DNA from: Arenicellales bacterium
Lineage (GTDB): Bacteria > Pseudomonadota > Gammaproteobacteria > BMS3Bbin11
Assembly (NCBI GenBank): GCA_029287965.1
Contig: JARFQC010000231.1
Coordinates: 1-22,057 of the forward strand
Length of the DNA stretch: 22,057 bases
Direction of reading: 5' to 3'
The position numbers and the translations under genes were made by a program. Under the pieces are notes generated by a model that was not told where the DNA came from, ran no database searches, and saw only the letters and a list, made by a program, of their open reading frames with translations. This document shows positions 8,549-14,829 of this stretch, one piece after another. How positions within the stretch are numbered: position 1 is the first letter of the stretch; the number at the start of each line of letters is the position of its first letter.

Positions 8549-8944
8549 TTACGAGCTGGAGATGTCCCAGTGCACGGTGCAGTCGAGCTGGGACAGCACG
8601 TCGATCAGATCATTCTTGCTGCCGCGCCCCATCACTTCTGCGGGGGTTGCGTTGTCGAGATGGCGGTTCTTTTTCCTGACCCAGAACAACGCCATCTGCG
8701 GGTTGGTCGGGTAAGTGGTCCGCAGCGCGTCATTGATGTGGACGAGGATTGAAACGCGCTCCTGGATACTGGGGTCGTCCGGAAACGGGATATTTTCACG
8801 GTGCTGCCTGAGCGTCCTGGTGCGTGTGCCTTCGGGAAAACCGAGCACCTTGATTTGCTGCTCGGCGTCGAGGCCGAACTGGTCCAGCATACGAATGACG
8901 TTCCTGGTCAGTTCAATGTTTTTTTCCTCGGATATGTTTGCCAT
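8549..8944 (-). CDS. DUF2384 (Xre/MbcA/ParS toxin-binding domain) protein, solo antitoxin-like
   Basis: A 131-residue cytoplasmic protein. The N-terminal half (about 1-50, ending GFPEGTRTRTLRQHRENIPF) looks like the short helical DNA-binding part of the family. The second half has the DUF2384 pattern: ERVSILVHINDALRTTYP, then a W in the next helix, NRHLDNATPAEVM and a closing helix DLIDVLSQLD. In known systems this domain pairs with a RES-domain toxin that attacks NAD. No RES gene is adjacent, since the neighbours are a histidine kinase and a small membrane protein, so this is an orphan or has been taken for regulation. The promoter upstream has a perfect TATAAT and a palindrome over the -35/-10 spacer, as expected for an autorepressed gene. 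Ribosome binding (GAG repeats) is modest. The fold call is from pattern memory. Confidence 0.75.
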   Translation of the reverse strand: MANISEEKNIELTRNVIRMLDQFGLDAEQQIKVLGFPEGTRTRTLRQHRENIPFPDDPSIQERVSILVHINDALRTTYPTNPQMALFWVRKKNRHLDNATPAEVMGRGSKNDLIDVLSQLDCTVHWDISSS

Positions 8945-8975
8945 TGCTCACTACTCTTATAAAATTTAATCTTCA

Positions 8976-9003
8976 ATTATACCTGACAAAATTAATCAGG
9001 TAA
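8976..9003 (-). promoter_or_regulatory. sigma-70 promoter of the DUF2384 gene
   Basis: On the minus strand TTACCT (9003-8998), 16 bases, then a perfect TATAAT (8981-8976). It lies 32 bases before the start codon in an AT-rich stretch. Confidence 0.6.
8980..9002. promoter_or_regulatory. palindromic operator candidate over the DUF2384 promoter
   Basis: TACCTGA (8980-8986), 9 bases, TCAGGTA (8996-9002): a perfect 7-bp inverted repeat that fills the promoter spacer and overlaps the -35 box. A protein bound here would block RNA polymerase, which fits autoregulation by an antitoxin-like DNA-binding protein. It is also 52 bases upstream of the plus-strand gene at 9054. Confidence 0.6.
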
Positions 9004-9053
9004 CCCGTCAATCACCGGCAACCCGAAATCCCTAAACGTTATCAAGGCCTTAT

Positions 9054-9284
9054 ATGAAATGGATTGACCAAATATCGACCATGGCACTACTCATCATAGC
9101 GCTGACCCTTGGCCTTGCCCCCTTTGTCCCGGTGCCTCACATCGTCGAAAAACTGGGAATGCTGGCAAACGGCACCCTGTCGAAGCCGATCGATATATTC
9201 GACCTGCTGCTGCATGGCACACCGTGGGTGCTGCTGGCCATCAAGCTGGTACGCCAGGGCCTTGGGCGCAAAAACACCGGCTAG
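9054..9284 (+). CDS. small two-helix inner membrane protein (often labelled 'RND transporter')
   Basis: A 76-residue protein. Helix 1 is about residues 9-27 (MALLIIALTLGLAPFVPVP). A conserved-looking loop follows with VEKLGMLANGTLSKPIDIFDLLLHG. Helix 2 is about 56-68 (WVLLAIKLV), and the tail is basic (RQGLGRKN). This pattern is common in proteobacteria, where databases often name it 'RND transporter'; that name is misleading because the protein is far too short for an RND pump. Function is unknown. The start is supported by AAGG at 9044-9047 with a 6-base spacer. It is divergent from the DUF2384 gene, and its stop codon TAG shares the tetramer CTAG (9281-9284) with the stop of the convergent kinase-like gene. 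Confidence 0.8.
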   Translation: MKWIDQISTMALLIIALTLGLAPFVPVPHIVEKLGMLANGTLSKPIDIFDLLLHGTPWVLLAIKLVRQGLGRKNTG

Positions 9285-10123
9285 AGCGGACGTTCTTCGA
9301 GCAGCCCCGTAATCGTACCCAGCACCCCGTCAAAATCCGGATAGGTAATATTGTAGGCAGGAACCTTGCGCGCCAGGTCAACGGTTGACCTGAAACCGTC
9401 GCCGGGCAGATTCCTGGCATTGACCAGGCAGGCCATCATCGACATGCCCGTCTGTGCAGGGGACAGTTTTTCGAGGCTGAATTCCGTGTCTGCCCGATAG
9501 CGTGGAAAGAAGATCATGCTGACATCCGGTTCTACCGGCTCATTGTCTGCACGTATCAGTGACGGAGGCACGAGCATGGCGATCGGCCCGCGGATAATAC
9601 TTTCGTCATCGCGATTGTCGCCCAGCAGATCCTCGATAATCTCGCGCGAGCCGTACTTGACGTTCAGCGGCCGCCCGAAACACAGGGCGCGCAGTGAATC
9701 CAGCGGCAGATACACGAGCTCGTCAGTCAGGTAGTCGAAACCATTGGACAGCAGCCAGGCTGACAAGGTGGTTTTGCCGTGTCCGGACTGGGCTGGCAGG
9801 ATCACACCCCTACCCTTCCAGCTCAGGCAGGCGGCATGGAACAGCATACCGCTGCTGCACTTGTCAGCCAGGTTAAAAATACTCGTGTCCATCAGCGAAT
9901 TGGCCAATGCGGCGAGTGATTCTCCCGCGTAGATCTGCTTGTCGTCGCGTGATAACCGGTAACCGCCGTCCCTGTCCTGGCTGATCTCCAGGCGCGCATG
10001 GGGGGCATGACTGCCTTCGGATGGCACACCAGTGAACAGCATTTCTACCATCTCCCGCGTTTTGTCGCTGTGGGTGACTATCTCGATGCTGCTGTCACCG
10101 AAGCTCAGGTTGCGCAGATGCAT
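9281..10123 (-). CDS. HprK-related serine kinase-like protein
   Basis: A 280-residue cytoplasmic protein related to the C-terminal kinase domain of HPr kinase/phosphorylase. Visible: an N-terminal extension of about 90 residues, then GMLFHAACLSWKGRGVILP leading into the Walker A loop AQSGHGKTT (residues 111-119), and TDELVYLP (133-140) where HprK places acidic catalytic residues. Such 'HprK-related' proteins occur in proteobacteria next to PqqD-like proteins and are often tied to cell-surface or peptide modification; the substrate is not established. That partnership is repeated here: the PqqD-like stop and this ATG overlap as TGATG, so translation is coupled. I see no HPr, radical SAM enzyme or precursor peptide alongside. 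The 3' end overlaps the convergent membrane-protein gene by 4 bases (CTAG). Kinase activity is inferred, not shown. Confidence 0.82.
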   Translation of the reverse strand: MHLRNLSFGDSSIEIVTHSDKTREMVEMLFTGVPSEGSHAPHARLEISQDRDGGYRLSRDDKQIYAGESLAALANSLMDTSIFNLADKCSSGMLFHAACLSWKGRGVILPAQSGHGKTTLSAWLLSNGFDYLTDELVYLPLDSLRALCFGRPLNVKYGSREIIEDLLGDNRDDESIIRGPIAMLVPPSLIRADNEPVEPDVSMIFFPRYRADTEFSLEKLSPAQTGMSMMACLVNARNLPGDGFRSTVDLARKVPAYNITYPDFDGVLGTITGLLEERPL

Positions 10124-10404
10124 CAGGGCATCGTTACCGCGTCATTGTCTTTGAGGTCGTTGAGTGTGCTGAGCACATCATCCTCGAGACTGCCGTCCTG
10201 TGACGGGTAGGCGTCGCGTATCAGGTTGATGATCTCCGAGACCGTCTGCTCTCCGGTGCATAGCTGCCAGATAATTGAAGCGGACTTGTTGATGTACAGG
10301 GTCTTGTTATTACCGGGATGATAGAGCAGGATTTCATCATCCAGCTCTTCCATTCGGCAGGCATCGTTTTTAAGTGGTTTGTCGTCGAGAGTTATGGCGG
10401 TCAT
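10123..10404 (-). CDS. PqqD-like peptide-binding (RRE fold) protein
   Basis: A 93-residue protein. After MTAITLDDKPLKND it has the PqqD pattern: ELDDEILLYHPGNNKTLYINKSASIIWQLC, where a strand pair precedes 'LN..A..IW.L', then TVSEIINLIRDAYP and a C-terminal helix with DVLSTLNDLKDNDAV. PqqD domains bind leader peptides of ribosomally made, modified peptides and hand them to a partner enzyme. Here the partner is most likely the HprK-like protein, whose ATG shares a base with this stop (TGATG). I chose ATG 10404 rather than upstream starts because residues before it look like non-coding translation and overlap the divergent ABC gene. A 17-bp palindrome lies 16 bases upstream of the start. The substrate peptide is not identified. 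Confidence 0.82.
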   Translation of the reverse strand: MTAITLDDKPLKNDACRMEELDDEILLYHPGNNKTLYINKSASIIWQLCTGEQTVSEIINLIRDAYPSQDGSLEDDVLSTLNDLKDNDAVTMP

Positions 10405-10419
10405 GGCTCGTGCTGGGGT

Positions 10420-10436
10420 CACCCGGAATCCGGGTG
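10420..10436. promoter_or_regulatory. 17-bp perfect palindrome between the PqqD-like and ABC genes
   Basis: CACCCGGA, one central A, TCCGGGTG. It lies in the 85-base gap between the divergent starts (10404 and 10490), close to where the minus-strand transcript would begin if TAAAAT (10447-10442) is its -10 box. It is an operator or an mRNA-leader hairpin; the sequence alone does not decide. Confidence 0.55.
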
Positions 10437-10463
10437 TCATTAATTTTAGCGGGGATGCGAGTG

Positions 10464-10469
10464 TATAAC
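10464..10469 (+). promoter_or_regulatory. possible -10 box of the ABC ATPase gene
   Basis: TATAAC lies 20 bases before the start codon, with only an A/T-rich, poor -35 region upstream. Weak candidate. Confidence 0.3.
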
Positions 10470-10489
10470 ACAGTCTGGTTGCAAGCCAT

Positions 10490-11290
10490 ATGATTGCCGA
10501 GGCGCAAAGACATTTGTCCGGCAGCAACGCATCAATCAGCATCGCAGTGCAGGGTTTGGAACTGCGCATCGGACGACGTGTTTTGTGCAGCGGCCTGGAC
10601 GTTACCCTGAACAGGGGTGAGAACTGGTGCATCCTCGGGCCCAACGGTACGGGCAAGACGACCCTGCTGCATACCCTGGCGGGACTGCGAGATCCCGACC
10701 GCGGCAGCATTCTGCTCAGCGGCCGGGCACTGGGTGAATACACCCCTCACGAACTGGCCCTGCTGCGCAGCGTACTGTTCCAGCGCAATGAGGAACCCTT
10801 TCCCTCTACGGTACTCGAAACCGTGATGGCGGGACGCCACCCGCACGTGTCACGCTGGGGAAGCGAATCCGACCTGGACCGGCAAACCGCCCGTGACGTG
10901 CTCGCGCGCGTCGGACTCGCCGGATTTCATGACCGGGACATCACGAGCCTGTCAGGCGGTGAGCATCAACGCGTCAATATTGCCGCCGCGCTCGCCCAGC
11001 AGGCGCCGGTCCAGCTGTTTGATGAGCCGGCCAGCTACCTGGACCTGCGTCACCAGGCCGACATGCTCGGCCTGATCACCGCAGCACGGGACCGGCTCAA
11101 TGTGCTGGTGCTGCATGACCTCAATCACGCCAGCCAATACTGCAGCCACGCCCTGCTGATGTATGAAGACGGCCATTGCGAATCCGGCTGCATCGAAGAA
11201 GTCCTGACCAGGGATAAACTCGAAGCGCTTTATGATTGCCGGATCAGCCTGGTTAACGACGGTGGCAGAAGCCTGTATTTCGCCGGCTAG
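10490..11290 (+). CDS. ABC transporter ATP-binding protein, iron-siderophore/B12 (FepC/BtuD) type
   Basis: A 266-residue ATPase subunit on the cytoplasmic face of an importer. All motifs are present: Walker A GPNGTGKTT (50-58), Q-loop Q98 in VLFQRN, signature LSGGEHQ (154-160), Walker B VQLFDEP (174-180), D-loop SYLDL and the switch histidine H209 in VLVLHDLNHA. The linking segments (RGSILLSGRAL, TVLETVMAGRHPH, LDLRHQ) are those of the FecE/FepC/BtuD class that energise uptake of metal chelates or cobalamin. No permease or periplasmic binding protein is adjacent, so it is an orphan that may serve a system elsewhere. ATG 10490 lacks a clear ribosome site; a GTG near 10547 is an alternative. 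Its stop codon overlaps that of the convergent DNA glycosylase inside a 16-bp palindrome. Confidence 0.88.
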   Translation: MIAEAQRHLSGSNASISIAVQGLELRIGRRVLCSGLDVTLNRGENWCILGPNGTGKTTLLHTLAGLRDPDRGSILLSGRALGEYTPHELALLRSVLFQRNEEPFPSTVLETVMAGRHPHVSRWGSESDLDRQTARDVLARVGLAGFHDRDITSLSGGEHQRVNIAAALAQQAPVQLFDEPASYLDLRHQADMLGLITAARDRLNVLVLHDLNHASQYCSHALLMYEDGHCESGCIEEVLTRDKLEALYDCRISLVNDGGRSLYFAG

Positions 11291-11296
11291 CCGGCG
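11281..11296. repeat. 16-bp perfect palindrome holding both convergent stop codons
   Basis: CGCCGGCTAGCCGGCG is its own complement. The central CTAG contains the TAG stop of the ABC gene (plus) and the TAG stop of the DNA glycosylase (minus). It can form a 6-bp stem with a CTAG loop on either strand, but no T-run follows, so it is not a classic terminator. Confidence 0.75.
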
Positions 11297-11799
11297 TAGT
11301 CGGCAACGACTTGCCAGGCCTTTAATTTTGCATCGAAAGTCATCGCCGCATGCGCAGGACTGGTTGACGGCAGGCGCACCAGGTCACAGCGTTCGGACAG
11401 GCCATCAAGTGTATGGATAACGTGCTTGTTAAACATTTTTTCTGCTGTCATGCCGTTGAAGAATATGGCCCGGACCGGAGTGTCCGATCCCAACAGCTCA
11501 CTGAAATCGTTGACCTGCTCGGTACCGGACCTGATATCCGCATCCAGGCTGCCGGGACGGTGACAGGACATCAGCACATCCCATAATGCCACGTGCCGGT
11601 CGAGCAGCCGCTGCAGGCGCAGCGGGTAATCAATCTCCGGGCGGGCGCCGAATAACTCGCCCATGATCGGCCAAAAGGCGTTACGTGGATGCCCGTAGTA
11701 CTGATGCTTTTCCAGGGATGCCACGCCCGGCATCGAACCGAGTATCAGTACCCGGGATCGATCATCGGCAACCGGGCCGAAACCGAGACATTGCGTCAC
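11287..11799 (-). CDS. DNA-deoxyinosine glycosylase (HDG, uracil-DNA glycosylase family 6 type)
   Basis: A base-excision repair enzyme that removes hypoxanthine (deaminated adenine) from DNA. The 170-residue product, usual for the family, has the active-site segment LILGSMPGVASLEKHQYYGHPRNAFW (quoted here as LGSMPG at 20-25 and GHPRNAFW at 36-43, with N40 the likely catalytic Asn), the middle motif LWDVL.SCHRPGS, and the closing LPSTSPAHA motif. I chose the GTG at 11799: it begins inside the egtB stop (GTGA, 4-base overlap) and gives the normal family length. An in-frame start at 11883 would add 28 unlikely residues lying inside egtB. The overlap implies co-translation with egtC-egtB, an unexpected partner for a DNA repair enzyme. 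The gene is convergent with the ABC ATPase, sharing CTAG at the stops. Confidence 0.85.
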   Translation of the reverse strand: MTQCLGFGPVADDRSRVLILGSMPGVASLEKHQYYGHPRNAFWPIMGELFGARPEIDYPLRLQRLLDRHVALWDVLMSCHRPGSLDADIRSGTEQVNDFSELLGSDTPVRAIFFNGMTAEKMFNKHVIHTLDGLSERCDLVRLPSTSPAHAAMTFDAKLKAWQVVADYAG

Positions 11800-12956
11800 C
11801 GGCTTGCAGCCAGTCTCAGACCGGAAAAGGCGTAGCGCTTGTCTGCCGTGTAGAAATTTCTGAAACTGGGCCGGCGCACGCAAGCATCGGTATACGGGCC
11901 GGCGCCACGCAGTACGTAATGACGTTGGTCAAACCAGGGCTGCGAGTAACGCTGATAGGGAAATGCCTGAAAACCCTCGTACGGATACAGGGTGTTCGCG
12001 CACCATTCCCAGCCGCCGCCGGTAGTCGATGTTAAATCTACCGACAGCTTCATGGCTGTCTCCCATTCCAGCTCGTGAGGCAGACGGCAACCGGCATAGG
12101 CTGCGAATGCCTCGGCTTCGTGCCAGGCGATTCCATTCACGGCATCACCAGCTGGAAGCGCGGTAACGCCTGTCGGGGTAACCTGCAGCCAGCTGTCACC
12201 CTTAGCATGCCAGTGCTGCGGCGAATCCACGCGGTTGGCTTGCCGCCATTGCCAGCCTGCTTCCGACCAGTACGCCTCGCGTGTATAACCACCGGCTCGG
12301 ATAAAACCCAGGTACTCGGCATTGCTGACCGGCGTTAAAGCAATCAAAAACGCTTCCAGTTGTCTGCTGAAGCCCGGACATTCATTGTCGTAGGCCTGCA
12401 CACCTTGGAAGCCGACCGGGTAACTGCCGCTTTCAATGTGCAACGCAGGCACCCGGGGCGGCTCGGGTTCGGACAACGTCCCCGTGACGGCTTCGGGGAA
12501 CAAGCTGTGATCCAGCGTTTTCAGCTGCCGCTGCTGCAGCACCATATGCATGATCTCGAGGTGCTGTGCGGCATGCTGCAAAAGGAACCAGCCGATATAG
12601 TCGCGTTCAAGCAGTTGATGGCCCTGTCGCTCGTCAGCCTGTAAAGCTTCCAGGGTGGTTTCGATATCCCGGTAAGCATCGGCAATGACATCGAGATCAT
12701 CTATGCCCGGCAGGCTCTGCCGGCGGTTTTTTTCGATCAGTTCAGGGAGGAATTGCTGGTCCATACCGGCGGTTCTGCTGGCATCGCCCCTGATGACTTC
12801 ATGCAGCCAGTACTGACCTATGTACGCAACATGCCCGAGGTGCCAGCCCAGTGGACTGAGGTCGTCATGGTACTGTTCCCTGAGATCGTCCGATGACAGG
12901 CAGGCTACACAGTCCAGCAGTGATGCATGCATCTGCTTCAGTTGTTCTACGGGCAT
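11796..12956 (-). CDS. egtB: ergothioneine biosynthesis sulfoxide synthase EgtB
   Basis: EgtB is a non-haem iron enzyme that joins gamma-glutamylcysteine (or cysteine in some types) to hercynine with oxygen, giving the sulfoxide intermediate of ergothioneine. It has 386 residues. The DinB-like N-terminal domain (about 1-150) carries likely iron ligands: a histidine in GWHLGHVA (H39 or H42), and H128/H132 of the HxxxHxE motif in LLQHAAQHLE. The formylglycine-generating-enzyme-like C-terminal domain (about 165-386) ends in GGWEWCANTLYPYEGF, YSQPWFD, HYVLRGAGPYTD and RRPSFRNFYTADKRYAFSGLRLA. It starts 2 bases after the egtC stop, so the pair is coupled. The presence of egtC suggests the gamma-glutamylcysteine-using (mycobacterial-type) route. 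The DNA glycosylase begins within its stop codon. Confidence 0.92.
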   Translation of the reverse strand: MPVEQLKQMHASLLDCVACLSSDDLREQYHDDLSPLGWHLGHVAYIGQYWLHEVIRGDASRTAGMDQQFLPELIEKNRRQSLPGIDDLDVIADAYRDIETTLEALQADERQGHQLLERDYIGWFLLQHAAQHLEIMHMVLQQRQLKTLDHSLFPEAVTGTLSEPEPPRVPALHIESGSYPVGFQGVQAYDNECPGFSRQLEAFLIALTPVSNAEYLGFIRAGGYTREAYWSEAGWQWRQANRVDSPQHWHAKGDSWLQVTPTGVTALPAGDAVNGIAWHEAEAFAAYAGCRLPHELEWETAMKLSVDLTSTTGGGWEWCANTLYPYEGFQAFPYQRYSQPWFDQRHYVLRGAGPYTDACVRRPSFRNFYTADKRYAFSGLRLAASR

Positions 12957-12958
12957 GG

Positions 12959-13738
12959 CTACAGGCTTATATGTCGGGGCTCGCCACTGTGCTCTACGAC
13001 AAACAGGGTTTGCGGCGGGACTTCCGTCCAGTCGCTGGCATCGGTGAGGGGTTCCGATGCCACCAGGACAGCCTGTGGATAGGCCGGAGGATTGACGGTG
13101 TAATAGAGGCTCGGGCTATTACCGTTGATGGCCGACCGCATGGCCCAGAATCTACCCGGCTGCGCAATGATGATATTCAGCAGTGCACGCTCGTCTTTCA
13201 GCCATAGCTTGAGACGCCAGTACATCTCCTGCAATGCCATGGCAGGGTCGCTAATGCTCTCCTCCCACATGATCTGCCTGAACAGCATGAACAGGTGCTC
13301 GGAATCCGTGTTGCCTTCTATGGCGTCTTCGAATTCGGGATTCAGTTCACGGCGCAGGCAGGAACGCAGCGACCGCGAGAATTTATTGATGTAGCCGTTG
13401 TGCAGAAAATGATACTGCTCATCCACGTACGGCATGGTGTTGACGGTATTGATCGGTATGTCCGTTGTTGCACTGCGCACGACGGCCACCCAGGTTTCCG
13501 ATGTCAGTCCACGACCGAGCTCCGGCAGATTCGGATCAGTCCAGATGGGCATGGTATAGCGATATCGCAACGGCTTCCCGTCGCTGTCGTACCAGCCAAA
13601 GCCGTATCCGTCGGCATTGAGTTTTGCTTCAAGCATCTCCCGGGGTGCCCAGGATTGCTTGACGAGACTGTGTTCAGGCTCGATGAGCAGTCTCTCGAGA
13701 CTGAGCTCTGGGCCAAGGTATGCGGCAAGTCTGCACAT
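12959..13738 (-). CDS. egtC: ergothioneine biosynthesis glutamine amidotransferase-like hydrolase EgtC
   Basis: EgtC removes the gamma-glutamyl group from the EgtB product. It is an Ntn hydrolase of the class II glutamine amidotransferase fold. The start was set at ATG 13738 so that Cys2 (MCRLAAYLG) becomes the N-terminal nucleophile after methionine removal; the longer open frame to 13960 runs through the promoter region and into egtD and is not coding. The 259-residue product, near the family's usual length, shows NADGYGFGWY, VVRSATTD, HFLHNGYIN and GNTDSEHLF, the substrate and oxyanion regions of this fold. It is first in the minus-strand operon egtC-egtB-DNA glycosylase and is divergent from egtD, 85 bases apart. 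No strong ribosome site is seen before this start. Confidence 0.9.
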   Translation of the reverse strand: MCRLAAYLGPELSLERLLIEPEHSLVKQSWAPREMLEAKLNADGYGFGWYDSDGKPLRYRYTMPIWTDPNLPELGRGLTSETWVAVVRSATTDIPINTVNTMPYVDEQYHFLHNGYINKFSRSLRSCLRRELNPEFEDAIEGNTDSEHLFMLFRQIMWEESISDPAMALQEMYWRLKLWLKDERALLNIIIAQPGRFWAMRSAINGNSPSLYYTVNPPAYPQAVLVASEPLTDASDWTEVPPQTLFVVEHSGEPRHISL

Positions 13739-13823
13739 CGCAAGTCTGCTATTATCTGTGAACTCTGAAAGGGTTGACCTGTCAGTATAAAGAATAAAAA
13801 CAAATGTACCAGCAGAGGATGTC
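13739..13823. promoter_or_regulatory. divergent promoter region of egtC and egtD
   Basis: An 85-base AT-rich gap. Candidates: GATAAT (13756-13751, minus) 12 bases before egtC, and TTGACC (13774-13779) and TATAAA (13786-13791) on plus, which are too close together to form one promoter. AGAGGA (13814-13819) is a good ribosome site for egtD. The exact starts of transcription cannot be fixed by eye. Confidence 0.35.
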
Positions 13824-14825
13824 ATGCAGGGAGCAGTAAATTCGCAGTTATCGCAGGATCGGTTCCAGATTAATCGCCTCGTTCCGGACCGCATTATTAC
13901 AAGCATGTCGGACGACGTTCGCAGCGGACTGTCGGCACGCGTAAAGATACTGCCACCCAAGTACTTCTACGACGAACGTGGTTCCAGGCTGTTCGACCTG
14001 ATCTGCCAGACGCCCGAGTACTACCTGACGCGCACTGAAGCGGCGCTGCTCAGCGAACATGCGGCAGACATCATTGCCAGCAGCCGTCCAACTGCAATCG
14101 TCGAATTCGGCAGTGGCACCGCCGACAAGACCGAGCTCCTTATCGACCAGGCAGGGCAGCAGCGCGATGCACTCCACTACCTGCCGTTTGATGTCTGCAA
14201 GGAAATGCTCGTCGAGTCCGGGCAGCGCCTCAACGAACGTTATCCCTGGCTGCAGATCGAGGCCTGGCATGGTGACTTCACTCATGGCCTGACGCATTTC
14301 GTCAACAGCCATGACAGAACGCTTTATACCTTCCTCGGCAGTTCATTAGGTAATTTCACACCCCCTGAAGCAGCCGCATTTCTGACAGATATCCGAGCGG
14401 AGATGACGGGTGACGATTACTTCCTGCTCGGTGTGGACCTGGTAAAGAGCAGCGAGGTACTCAATGCCGCCTACAATGACAATGAAGGTTACACGGCAGC
14501 ATTCAACCTGAACCTGCTCAATGTGCTGAACCGTGAACTGAACGCCACGTTCAACACGGGCCACTTCCGCCACCATGCCCGCTTCAACGAACAGGCCAGT
14601 CGCATGGAAATGCACCTGGTATCCTGTTGCGACCATAGCGTCGATGTCAGAGACCTGCAGTTGAACGTGTCCTTCGAAGCCGATGAACACCTCACCACCG
14701 AGTACAGCCACAAGTATACGCGCGACGGCATAGGCAACCTGCTTGAGTCCGCCGGTTTCGCTCCAAGCCGCTACTATATCGACGACGACAGCCGCTTCAT
14801 GCTGGCCCTCGCTACCTGCGCCTGA
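13824..14825 (+). CDS. egtD: L-histidine N(alpha)-methyltransferase EgtD
   Basis: EgtD trimethylates histidine with three S-adenosylmethionine molecules to make hercynine, the first step of ergothioneine synthesis. The 333-residue protein has the family order: PKYFYDERGSRLFDLICQTPEYYLTRTE (quoted in part: PKYFYDERGS near 47-56, PEYYLTRTE), the SAM-binding IVEFGSGTADKT, YLPFDVC, FLGSSLGNF, LGVDLVKSSEVLNAAYND and GYTAAFNLNLLNVLNRELNA, and C-terminal FEADEHLTTEYSHKY. The family is normally about 320 residues; the extra length is at the N-terminus. AGAGGA stands 4 bases before the ATG. It is divergent from egtC-egtB and followed after 4 bases by the MFS transporter gene. A split divergent layout differs from the single egtABCDE cluster of mycobacteria. 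Confidence 0.93.
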   Translation: MQGAVNSQLSQDRFQINRLVPDRIITSMSDDVRSGLSARVKILPPKYFYDERGSRLFDLICQTPEYYLTRTEAALLSEHAADIIASSRPTAIVEFGSGTADKTELLIDQAGQQRDALHYLPFDVCKEMLVESGQRLNERYPWLQIEAWHGDFTHGLTHFVNSHDRTLYTFLGSSLGNFTPPEAAAFLTDIRAEMTGDDYFLLGVDLVKSSEVLNAAYNDNEGYTAAFNLNLLNVLNRELNATFNTGHFRHHARFNEQASRMEMHLVSCCDHSVDVRDLQLNVSFEADEHLTTEYSHKYTRDGIGNLLESAGFAPSRYYIDDDSRFMLALATCA

Positions 14826-14829
14826 CACC

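Noticed and set aside
9054..9284. Small membrane protein as toxin partner of the DUF2384 gene
   Set aside because: It is divergent, has two helices, and matches a widespread conserved small protein rather than a RES or pore toxin.
9054..9284. 'RND transporter' function
   Set aside because: 76 residues cannot form an RND pump, which needs about 1000 residues; the database label is a misnomer.
11800..11883. Longer N-terminus for the DNA glycosylase
   Set aside because: It would overlap egtB by 88 bases and add residues unlike the family; the GTG at 11799 fits length and coupling.
13739..13960. Longer N-terminus for EgtC
   Set aside because: The enzyme needs Cys2 at the N-terminus; the extension covers the promoter gap and the start of egtD.
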